Below, in pieces: positions 1 to 6,936 of a DNA stretch of 45,527 nt. The stretch is from JANXQG01 sp037147235 (GTDB lineage Bacteria; Planctomycetota; Planctomycetia; Pirellulales; Thermoguttaceae). The translations under genes and the position numbers were made by a program. Below the pieces are notes generated by a model that was given only the letters and a program-made list of their open reading frames with translations, was not told the origin of the DNA and did not search any database. The stretch's first letter is position 1. Each line of letters opens with the position of its first letter. Location: positions 1-45,527 of the forward strand of contig JBAWVO010000010.1 in NCBI GenBank assembly GCA_037147235.1, read 5' to 3'.

Positions 1-161
1 CGAGTTGCGATTCTAGGTTGGACGAACAGACCAACAAAATTAATCGTACAGGCCGCAAAAACGGAAAAGAGGCAATCGCCCCCAAAGTGCGAATTATAAC
101 AGACGGCATTTTGCTCTGCAATCGATCCTACCTCGTTCTCGGAGAACCGCAAAGTTGCTTT

Positions 162-224
162 GTAGAACGGAATTCATTCCGTTGCCTTGCATTTTCGCGG
201 CCAACGGAATAAATTCCGTCCTAC
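162..224. repeat. Palindromic intergenic element, GTAG...CTAC bounded
   Basis: Two 23-nt arms (162-184 and 202-224) are reverse complements with two mismatches and are separated by 17 nt. Each arm contains its own near-palindrome around GGAATTCATTCC. It begins GTAGAACGG and ends CCGTCCTAC, like several other short elements in this window. It lies 77 nt upstream of the next gene. The remainder of 1-300 shows no gene I can support. Confidence 0.7.
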
Positions 225-300
225 TTAGCTCTGGATTCGAGCGAGATTTTCCGGTAAACTCTCCGCGCGCGGCGGATATTGCGCGCAGGAAGGCAGCATA

Positions 301-1725
301 ATGTCGATCGCCAGCAAAAAGAAACAGCAACAGCCCGCGACGCTAACGCCCGAAAAACCGGCTCCCGCTCGGCCGCCACGGCAAAAACGCCGCCGCCTGA
401 CGGCTTTTGTCGCCATTATCCTGGGTCTAGTATTTCTTGTCGGCCTGTTGCCGACGATCCTTGCCCATACGTCGCTGATACCCTATTTTATCCGCCGAGC
501 GGCCATGCTGGAGGGAACGATCACGTTCCGCTCTGTCTCGATTGGCTGGTTCTCGTCCGCTTCGGTTTCTGGCATCGTAATTTGTGACGCCCAGGGTGAA
601 ACGGTTCTGGAGGCCGACCGCCTCATGTGCGACCGCTCGCTCTTGAAGTTGCTCTTGAATTCCTCGAATGTTGGGACGCTGCGGATCGAGAAGCCGCGGC
701 TCAGCGCGAAGCTGACCCGCGACGGCAGCAACGTGGAATCGGTGCTCGCCCGTTGGCTGACGGGCCCGAGCAGTTGGTCGAGCCAAGGGGTCGATCTTTC
801 GGTTGAAGTTGTCGATGGCGAGGCGACCATCCTCGATCAGGAAACACAACAGAGCTGGCAAGTCACCGCTCTACAGTTTGCCTATCGCGGCCCATTATCG
901 CCGGCGCAGGGTGAAGCGAGCGTGGAGATGCAGTTCAGCGGGGCCAATGTCTACGGTTTCCAGGTTGGCCCGGGCGTGTTCAAGGTACGCCTGGCGAACG
1001 GCGTCTTGCAGGCCGATCCGCTGGAAGTGACCTGCAACCAGGGGCGCGTGGCCTTGCAATCGGAGCTGCGCATGGACCGACAGCCGATGGAGTTCCGCAT
1101 TTCGGCCGGCACGCTGGCCAGTCAGATCCAACTCGACCAAGCCGCTTGCCATTCGGCATTGAAGTTCGTCGCGCCGGTGTTGGCTTCGGCCACGCAGTCG
1201 CAGGGCCAATTTTCGATCCTGTTGGATGGCTGCCGCATCCCGATCGGTGACTTGAACCGTGCCGAAATAGCCGGGCGGATGATCGTTCATTCGGCCACGG
1301 TAAGCCCCGGGCCGTTGGTGCAGCAGTTGGCTTCGCTGTTGACGACGTCTCCCACGCTGGTTCGCATCCAGCCCGAGTCGGTAATCCAGTTTCGCATGAC
1401 CGGCGGACGGATTTATCACCAAGGGCTGGCACTGGAATTTCCAGAGGTCACGATGCAAACCTACGGCTCGGTCGGCCTGGATGAGTCCTTGAAGCTGATG
1501 GTTGAAACGTCGGTGCCTATGAAGTGGCTTCCCGGCAACGCCGTGACGGACGTGATCAAGAAGCAGAAGCTGCAAATTCCGGTGGGCGGCACCTTGAAAT
1601 CGCCGCAACTCGATCTCGGCGAACTGGCGAGGGCAAAGAACCAGATCCTCGGCAATCTCACCCGCAGCGTGCTGCAAAGCGAATTAGGAAACCAGTTGAA
1701 CCGGTTCCTTCAGCCGCGGAAGTAG
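301..1725 (+). CDS. AsmA/TamB-like single-pass membrane protein
   Basis: 474 residues. The N-terminus is a charged, proline- and lysine-rich stretch (residues 1-38, ending KRRR), followed by one hydrophobic segment (about 39-60, FVAIILGLVFLVGLLP). The remainder is rich in beta-strand-like segments such as SVEVVDGEATILDQ and LRIEKPRLSAKL, a pattern typical of AsmA/DUF748-type proteins that span the periplasm of diderm bacteria. The repeated LTVE/VDG-type strands and the C-terminal ELARAKNQILGNL region suit this family. It is shorter than many AsmA-like proteins. ATG is chosen because the signal-anchor follows directly. Role inferred: envelope lipid transport or assembly. I cannot assign a partner; the neighbouring MFS gene is not tightly linked. 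Confidence 0.6.
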   Translation: MSIASKKKQQQPATLTPEKPAPARPPRQKRRRLTAFVAIILGLVFLVGLLPTILAHTSLIPYFIRRAAMLEGTITFRSVSIGWFSSASVSGIVICDAQGETVLEADRLMCDRSLLKLLLNSSNVGTLRIEKPRLSAKLTRDGSNVESVLARWLTGPSSWSSQGVDLSVEVVDGEATILDQETQQSWQVTALQFAYRGPLSPAQGEASVEMQFSGANVYGFQVGPGVFKVRLANGVLQADPLEVTCNQGRVALQSELRMDRQPMEFRISAGTLASQIQLDQAACHSALKFVAPVLASATQSQGQFSILLDGCRIPIGDLNRAEIAGRMIVHSATVSPGPLVQQLASLLTTSPTLVRIQPESVIQFRMTGGRIYHQGLALEFPEVTMQTYGSVGLDESLKLMVETSVPMKWLPGNAVTDVIKKQKLQIPVGGTLKSPQLDLGELARAKNQILGNLTRSVLQSELGNQLNRFLQPRK

Positions 1726-1771
1726 GCTGCCTACCGATGCCTCTTGCCAACTGCTGTCATTGCTGGCTCAC

Positions 1772-1898
1772 CGTAGGGTGGGTGAAGCATCGAACGGTGC
1801 GTTACGCGAACTGATCTGGAACAGCGGTAAGTTCTTTCGGCGTCTCGACTTCGTGCGCAACCCACCATTTCCCGGCCAGTTCGCTCCACGCACCCTAC
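1772..1898 (+). repeat. 127-bp interspersed repeat, copy 1
   Basis: Nearly identical (121 of 127 positions by eye) to the reverse complement of 33984-34110. The ends are inverted repeats of GTAGGGTG, with 14 of the terminal 16 nt matching. No target duplication is obvious and no protein longer than a chance ORF is encoded. It fills about a third of the otherwise empty 1726-2123 gap, in which I recognise nothing else. Confidence 0.8.
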
Positions 1899-2123
1899 AA
1901 CCCGCTGCCAACAGCAGTATCGATTTATCGAATCCCTATCTTGCCTATCTCCCCTCGGCACATTCACTGCGAACAGGCGGTGAGAATATCTGCGCCTATT
2001 GGAATTCTCACGAAGTTTTCGCGGCGTTCTACCGATGAGCAGTAGGTCTTCTCCTGGCCCAGCTTCCAAGCCATCTCATCAGAGGGGGACGCTAGATAAG
2101 GGCGCATTTTTGAAAGTTTCTGA

Positions 2124-3458
2124 ATGTCTAGCGTGTTGCGAAAGGATCTTCGCACTTCCACGGCCGAAGGAATGGCCGCCAGCGTAATGGTCGGCATTGG
2201 CGAGACCTATCTGCCGGTCTTCGTGCTGGTATTGAGCGGCAGCCATCTGGCCTGCGGGCTGGTGAGTACCGTGCCGCTAATGATTGGGGCCGTGTTGCAG
2301 CTCAGCACACCGTGGCTGATGCGGAAGTGCGGTTCGTACCGCCGCTGGGTTTCGCTCTGTGCAGTTATCCAGGCGGCTACCTTCGTACCGCTTTTGGTCG
2401 CCGCGGTCACGGGCCAAATGCCTTTGCTGCTCGTGTTCGCACTGGTCGCCGTCTACTGGGCCACTGGATTGGGCGGCAGTGGGCCGTGGAACGCCTGGAT
2501 GGAAACGCTCGTGCCGTCGCGGGTGCGGGCACGTTACTTTGCTTGGCGGACGCGCATCTGCCAGTGGGGCATTGCCTTGGGTCTCGTGGGCGGTGGCATC
2601 GCCCTGCAACTGGCCGAAAAGTGGGGGATTTCGTTGGCCGTCTTCGGCCTGCTGTTCTTCGTGGCGTCGGCAAGCCGTTTTACTTCCGCAGGACTCCTGG
2701 CCAGCCAGCGCGAGCCGCAGCCGCTGCGGAATGGCACACCCAGGCCCTCATTGATGACGATCTTCCACTCGCTGACCGAGGGAGCCAACGGACGTTTTTT
2801 GCTGTATCTCATGGCAGCGCAGGCCGCCGTGCAGATTTCCGGGCCTTACTTCAATCCGTACATGTTGGGTGAGCTGCAATTCTCTTACACGACCTACGTA
2901 ATCGTGGTTTGCGCGGCTATCGTGGCGAAGATATTCTTCCTGCCGACCGTCGGGCGGATTGCTGATCGAGTGGGAGTTCGCCGCGTGTTCTGGATCAGTG
3001 CCGCGGCCATCATCCCTTTGCCGTCACTCTGGCTGGTGTCAAGCAACTACGGTTATCTGATCGCCGTGCAGATTTATTCGGGCATGGTCTGGTGTGCCTA
3101 TGACCTAGCCACGCTGCTGCTGTTCTTCGAGACGATTCCGCGGCAGAAGCGGGTCGATGTGTTGGCCTTCTTCAATCTGGCGAACTCAGCGGCCACCGTT
3201 GGCGGTTCGTTGTTGGGCGCGGGCATCCTGGCGGCACTGGGGGCCAACCGACATGCCTACTTGATCCTGTTCGGGCTCTCGACCATTGCGCGAGCGGCGG
3301 CGATTGTTCTCTTGCTATGGATCCCGGCATGGACGGTAATTAGTAAGATCACTCGCGTGGTCCCCGTGCCGCACTACCTTCGCCCCACACCAGCACAGGT
3401 CGTGGAGCGCGCGGGGAAGATTCGTAAGAAGTGGGAAGAAGTGGCTGGCAGTTTGTGA
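2124..3458 (+). CDS. MFS family transporter
   Basis: 444 residues, almost entirely hydrophobic, with about 10-12 predicted membrane segments. The spacing and length suit the major facilitator superfamily. Features include a charged loop after the second helices (MRKCGSYRRWVSL) and a GRIADRVGVRRVF segment in the second half; both resemble the MFS loop motif G-x-x-x-D-R-x-G-R-R. The family couples substrate movement to ion gradients in the inner membrane; the substrate cannot be read from sequence. The ATG at 2124 has only a weak upstream ribosome-binding signal. It converges with the Uma2-like gene, with 32 nt between the stop codons. Confidence 0.8.
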   Translation: MSSVLRKDLRTSTAEGMAASVMVGIGETYLPVFVLVLSGSHLACGLVSTVPLMIGAVLQLSTPWLMRKCGSYRRWVSLCAVIQAATFVPLLVAAVTGQMPLLLVFALVAVYWATGLGGSGPWNAWMETLVPSRVRARYFAWRTRICQWGIALGLVGGGIALQLAEKWGISLAVFGLLFFVASASRFTSAGLLASQREPQPLRNGTPRPSLMTIFHSLTEGANGRFLLYLMAAQAAVQISGPYFNPYMLGELQFSYTTYVIVVCAAIVAKIFFLPTVGRIADRVGVRRVFWISAAAIIPLPSLWLVSSNYGYLIAVQIYSGMVWCAYDLATLLLFFETIPRQKRVDVLAFFNLANSAATVGGSLLGAGILAALGANRHAYLILFGLSTIARAAAIVLLLWIPAWTVISKITRVVPVPHYLRPTPAQVVERAGKIRKKWEEVAGSL

Positions 3459-3490
3459 CCGTAGGATGGGATTGAGCGCGCGGGCACTCT

Positions 3491-4219
3491 TCAGGAGGTC
3501 GAGCGAACTGATGCGGTCTGGAGCCGCACGACGAACTCGGCATGCTCGGGCGAGGCAAGCCCCTGTTGGAGGACCGAAAGTACCACGGCAAGGTCGCCGT
3601 GAGTCAAGGCGGCCGGGTCAAGCCAAAGACCGGGAAAAGTCTCGCTATGGTAATGGCCCGCTTCGGTTAGCGGCAGTAGCTCGAAGTGCCCTTCGCGCAG
3701 GGCGAACCAATCGATGGCCGAGTCCCAGACTCGCCAGACTAGGTACTCGCGTACGCCGTTGCGCTGGTAGGCGCGGAGTTTCCCGTGCAGATCGTAACTG
3801 GCACTGCTAGCGGAAACCTCGGCGACAAGTTCCGGCGGACCGGCAATGTAATCGTCTTCATCCCGCGATTGACCGCCACATTCAGGCAGGATCCGAAGCA
3901 TAGCGTCCGGCTGGGGTTCATTCTCCCAGTCCAAACGAACTGTTCCGTTGTCGCCGGCATCGGTGCCAGGCGTCGCGGACCAGTAGGTTCCCAGCCATGT
4001 CGTGAGGGCCGAGTGCGGGCGGGAATGACGTTTGTGGGAAACGGGCGACGGCATAAAAACGATCCCCTCGATAAGCTCTGCTTTCCTGACATCTGGCATC
4101 GCAGAATAGCGCCGCTCAAACTCCGCACGGGTCAATCGATCGCCCGCGTGAAGCTCCAGAACTTGCTCGACAGCGGCCAAACTCGCCGCTTTCACCAGAC
4201 TCGACTCTAGCGTTGTCAT
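3491..4219 (-). CDS. Uma2 family putative endonuclease (DUF820)
   Basis: 242 residues. The central part has the Uma2/DUF820 order: ELIEGIVFMPSP near the N-terminus, an H...LTTWLGTYW helix, then EPQPDAMLRI, PELVAEVSASSASYDLHGKLRAYQRNGVREYLVW and a DPAAL C-terminus. The acidic residues in the PDAMLRI and LVAEVS segments, with the following D-x-x-x-K-x-x-x-Y, match the family's restriction-endonuclease-like core. Uma2 genes are highly amplified in cyanobacteria and planctomycetes and their cellular role is unknown. A GAGGAG ribosome-binding site precedes the ATG. No methyltransferase lies nearby, so a classical restriction system is not supported. Confidence 0.85.
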   Translation of the reverse strand: MTTLESSLVKAASLAAVEQVLELHAGDRLTRAEFERRYSAMPDVRKAELIEGIVFMPSPVSHKRHSRPHSALTTWLGTYWSATPGTDAGDNGTVRLDWENEPQPDAMLRILPECGGQSRDEDDYIAGPPELVAEVSASSASYDLHGKLRAYQRNGVREYLVWRVWDSAIDWFALREGHFELLPLTEAGHYHSETFPGLWLDPAALTHGDLAVVLSVLQQGLASPEHAEFVVRLQTASVRSTS

Positions 4220-4361
4220 GGGAATGATCTCCTCAGGGCATAATCTCCACCCACACTAAGTATATCATGTTCGCTTGGGCGAGAAAATGCTCGGCAGAAA
4301 GAGGGGGGGTGCGGTCGATCGCAGTAAACCGCAATCCGATTACATTCCTGGGAATTTCTCC

Positions 4362-4472
4362 CCTACGCCAGCGGCGTTATGTTCCCTAGCCCGGGGTTGA
4401 CGCGCAGCGGCTACCCTGGGAAACGGTATCCACGAAACCTTTCCTACGCCAACGGCGTTGCGTCCCGATTAT
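4362..4472. repeat. Degenerate short repeats in an intergenic gap
   Basis: The 391-nt gap 4220-4610 holds no gene I can support. It contains two copies of CCTACGCC(A/G)(A/G)CGGCGTT, near 4362 and 4443. Between them is an imperfect hairpin with arms AGCCCGGGGT and ACCCTGGG. I read these as small non-coding repeats of the kind scattered through planctomycete intergenic DNA; the family assignment is from memory. Confidence 0.45.
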
Positions 4473-4610
4473 GCGAACGCGCGTTTGCCATTTTCATTTC
4501 CACGTTGGCGGCTGGTTCTTTTGATTTCGAGTGCTACATGGTCAAAAGTCCCGCTGCACCATGCGCGGCGGGGAAAACCGGTTCACTACTGTCGTGGTGG
4601 GACTCATTCG

Positions 4611-5273
4611 CTACTCTTCAGGCGAATTTCGTGCCTGCGAACCATGTTTCGACAACATTTCAAGCAGCGGCTGAACGACCTTCTCTTTCAGCAGTCCGGC
4701 AGAGGTGATTTCGTCAAGCGGATGAGCGAATGTGTTGAGTCTTGCAACTCCCTTCCAATCCTTTCCCCAGTACTCTTCGTCGTCCTTTGGATTCACGGAA
4801 TAGAGAGTGCCATCATCCTTTGTCAGGTAAATGAGCACCGGCTTGGAGTTCCAGCTCTCCGCCTCGTGGACCAGTTCGTTCCACTCGCAAGTTAGCTGGT
4901 CCGTACATTCTGTCTCCTGATCGACATCGTCCGCTTCGGCTTCAGACGATTTCCCGGAACGATATTTGGCCTCAATGCCAATCAAATACAAATCGACGTC
5001 ACTGCTTTTAATTCGCAGTTCGACATCGGGTTGGCGGTCTTGCCACGTCGGCCAAAACCTGTATTCTACGGCATACGATTCGCCAAGGAGGTTTTTCAGG
5101 GGGCAACAGTGTTTTTCGTGCGTCTCCGGGGTTCTTGCTAGGGCCAAAAACGGGAATAGTCCGCGCTCCGGCGGCACGTACTGCAACATTCCGAACACGT
5201 TCGACGTCAGAATGTCTTCCATGTTCTCTTGCCGGGATGTCAGCTTTCCCTGAAGTAAAGCGTCGATCATCAT
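4611..5273 (-). CDS. Hypothetical protein with PD-(D/E)XK-like nuclease core
   Basis: 220 residues. Residues 14-33 read like the RQENMEDILTSNVFGMLQYV start shared by a family of hypothetical proteins with the form R-x-E-D-x-L-T-x-x-V-F-G. The middle has D-V-E-L-R-I then D-V-D-L-Y-L-I-G-I-E-A-K-Y-R-S, which looks like the D...E-x-K active site of PD-(D/E)XK nucleases. The second half (NSKPVLIYLTKDDGTLYSV) is an alternating strand region. No signal peptide or membrane segment is visible, so it is probably cytoplasmic. ATG at 5273 is adjacent to another ATG codon and has no strong ribosome-binding site. Function is not known; a nuclease or defence role is an inference from the motif alone. Confidence 0.6.
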   Translation of the reverse strand: MMIDALLQGKLTSRQENMEDILTSNVFGMLQYVPPERGLFPFLALARTPETHEKHCCPLKNLLGESYAVEYRFWPTWQDRQPDVELRIKSSDVDLYLIGIEAKYRSGKSSEAEADDVDQETECTDQLTCEWNELVHEAESWNSKPVLIYLTKDDGTLYSVNPKDDEEYWGKDWKGVARLNTFAHPLDEITSAGLLKEKVVQPLLEMLSKHGSQARNSPEE

Positions 5274-5417
5274 GCCACCGCGCAGTCTAAAAGAATGATA
5301 AATGGAAAAATCGATACCTTACTGGTTTCTCGACTTTTTTGGCCGACCGCCTTTCTGCATTTTCAATACTCAGCCGACAAGGGTAATCGAGCAGAACGAT
5401 GTCACCGCGCTGAATGT

Positions 5418-5621
5418 TCATGGGTTGTTGCGCGGATCCAGTTCGTTGTAGACGTCCATCGCCGGATCATCCCAGCCGTCTCGCCCAAAGACCTGCATGA
5501 CGTACGGAGCCAAGTCTCCCGTAAACTGGTTATCGTCCAAGTCAAATCCGATTCTACCCTCCAAAAGATAGGACGGCAAGCGTCCTTGTCTTGCTTTCTT
5601 ATCTAAATTGCTCCTCGACAA
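5418..5621 (-). CDS. Doubtful small ORF, 67 residues
   Basis: A soluble, acidic-rich ORF (PAMDVYNELDPRNNP at its C-terminus) that uses TTG as start; no ATG is available in frame. It lies upstream of the PD-(D/E)XK-like gene on the same strand. No recognised domain. It could be a fragment of a lost gene rather than an expressed protein. Confidence 0.25.
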   Translation of the reverse strand: MSRSNLDKKARQGRLPSYLLEGRIGFDLDDNQFTGDLAPYVMQVFGRDGWDDPAMDVYNELDPRNNP

Positions 5622-5653
5622 CAGGCGATTCAGCGGCCATAAAATCCAAGAGG

Positions 5654-5729
5654 ATTCACCGCAAAAGAGCGCAGAGAACGCAAAGAATAGAATCTTTCTT
5701 TTGCGCCCTTTGTGTTCTCTCGCGGTGAA
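5654..5729. repeat. ACCGC...GCGGT hairpin repeat, copy 1
   Basis: ATTCACCGC at 5654-5662 is mirrored by GCGGTGAAT at 5721-5729. Inner segments AGAGAACGCAAAG and CTTTGTGTTCTCT are also complementary. The same pattern, degenerate, recurs at 15325-15403. It sits in the gap downstream of the UPF0104 gene; there is no T-run on either side, so it is not a classic rho-independent terminator. Confidence 0.65.
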
Positions 5730-5835
5730 TACTAATAAAATCTTTCGACGAAATATGGGGAGCAGAAAAATCGGCCTTCACCAACTGGGCTTTGCACTCG
5801 GCAAACTTCCGTTCGTGCTACTTCGACTCCCTGGT

Positions 5836-6933
5836 TTAACTCAGGCCGTTGGTGGGCGCGATCTCGGGAATCCACCCGCGACGGATAGCCAATTCGTGCC
5901 CGCCGAACAGCACCGAGGCGAACAGAAGCGGCACGAGGAAGTAGATCACGCGAAAGATCACAAGCGCGGCGACCACCTTCGGTTTCTCGGCAATCGCAAC
6001 GTGTTGCAGATTTATCAACAACAAGAGGATCATGGCCTCCAAGACGCCCCAGCCGCCCGGCACGTGCGAGAGGACAACAATTACGTACGCCATGAGATAA
6101 ACGGCCAACACGGTCAGATATCCGGCCAGATACCCACCCAGATACTCACCCAGATACTGACTCAAATGACCACTCAGATGTACATTTTGAATGGGCGGGA
6201 AGATAACATAGAGCACACAGCCGGCAACGAGCATATCGGCCGAAGCGATGGCGATCTGGTAGAGCGTGAGTTTCAGGGGCGGCACGGGCAGCTTCCAGCG
6301 AAAGATTTTGATCTCGCCGCGGTGAAATGCGCTTGCCGCCACGTAGGCGGCTGTCATCGTCAACAACGCCACGCCGAATGGCCGCGAGTCGGCAAAGAGA
6401 TAACGGAACCAGCCGATCACATTCGCATGGAGGTTGCTGTCGGCCATCGAATCGCAAATCTGTCGCATGGCATCGGGCGGAATTTCCAGCACGGGGATAA
6501 CGAACAGCGTGCCGGCCAAGGCGAAGACGCCGAACCAGAATGTGAGGGCCAGGATCACCAGCAATTGCAGGATCTTGTTGATAGGGATTCCCCAGGAGGA
6601 GTAGATGCGGTAGCGCAACGGGATCCCGGCCAAGGTCGCGCCAAAATTATAACTGAAGGCGTAGGTCGTGAACGATGCGAAGGTAACGCGGATCCATGAG
6701 ATCGGCACGCCGGCATAGCGGAATGCCAGGTAGTCATAAACCACGAGCACCCCGTAGTTGAGGTGCGTGATGACTATGGCGACAAAGACGAGGCTATACG
6801 GAACCTTTCGCAGGTGGTCGAGAATCTCGTGCCAACTGCACTCCTTTAATTGCCGGTAGAGCAACCATGCGGCACCGCAGAATATTGCGAACACCAACAA
6901 CGAACCAAGCCAATGGAGCGGACGGTATTTCAT
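5836..6933 (-). CDS. UPF0104/YbhN-type integral membrane protein (LPG synthase TM-like)
   Basis: 365 residues with about eight hydrophobic segments. The pattern matches the lysylphosphatidylglycerol synthase transmembrane-region family (YbhN/UPF0104): an N-terminal helix (LGSLLVFAIFCGAAWLLYRQL), YAFSYNFGATLAG near residue 95, and SHVPGGWGVLEAMILLL near residue 300, a G-G-x-G-x-x-E motif typical of the family. The soluble aminoacyl-transfer domain of full MprF is missing, so lipid aminoacylation is not supported; a flippase-like role is possible. It starts 3 nt after the stop of the S46 peptidase gene, so it is probably the last gene of the operon. Residues around 255-272 contain a YLGEYLGGYLAGYL repeat (see 6126-6161). 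Confidence 0.75.
   Translation of the reverse strand: MKYRPLHWLGSLLVFAIFCGAAWLLYRQLKECSWHEILDHLRKVPYSLVFVAIVITHLNYGVLVVYDYLAFRYAGVPISWIRVTFASFTTYAFSYNFGATLAGIPLRYRIYSSWGIPINKILQLLVILALTFWFGVFALAGTLFVIPVLEIPPDAMRQICDSMADSNLHANVIGWFRYLFADSRPFGVALLTMTAAYVAASAFHRGEIKIFRWKLPVPPLKLTLYQIAIASADMLVAGCVLYVIFPPIQNVHLSGHLSQYLGEYLGGYLAGYLTVLAVYLMAYVIVVLSHVPGGWGVLEAMILLLLINLQHVAIAEKPKVVAALVIFRVIYFLVPLLFASVLFGGHELAIRRGWIPEIAPTNGLS
6126..6161 (-). repeat. Three 12-bp tandem repeats inside the UPF0104 gene
   Basis: On the plus strand the unit CCAGATAC(C/T)(C/G)AC is repeated three times with period 12. Translated from the minus strand it gives the YLG/GYLA-type four-residue repeat. Period 12 keeps the frame, so copy-number change would lengthen a loop or helix edge without breaking the protein. 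Confidence 0.6.
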
Positions 6934-6936
6934 CGC

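Noticed and set aside
3465..3490. GTAGGATGGG after the MFS gene as another palindromic element
   Set aside because: The complementary right end could not be found nearby.
5608..6699. A 363-codon plus-strand open frame
   Set aside because: It is antisense to the UPF0104 gene, His- and Arg-rich, and has no ordinary protein features.
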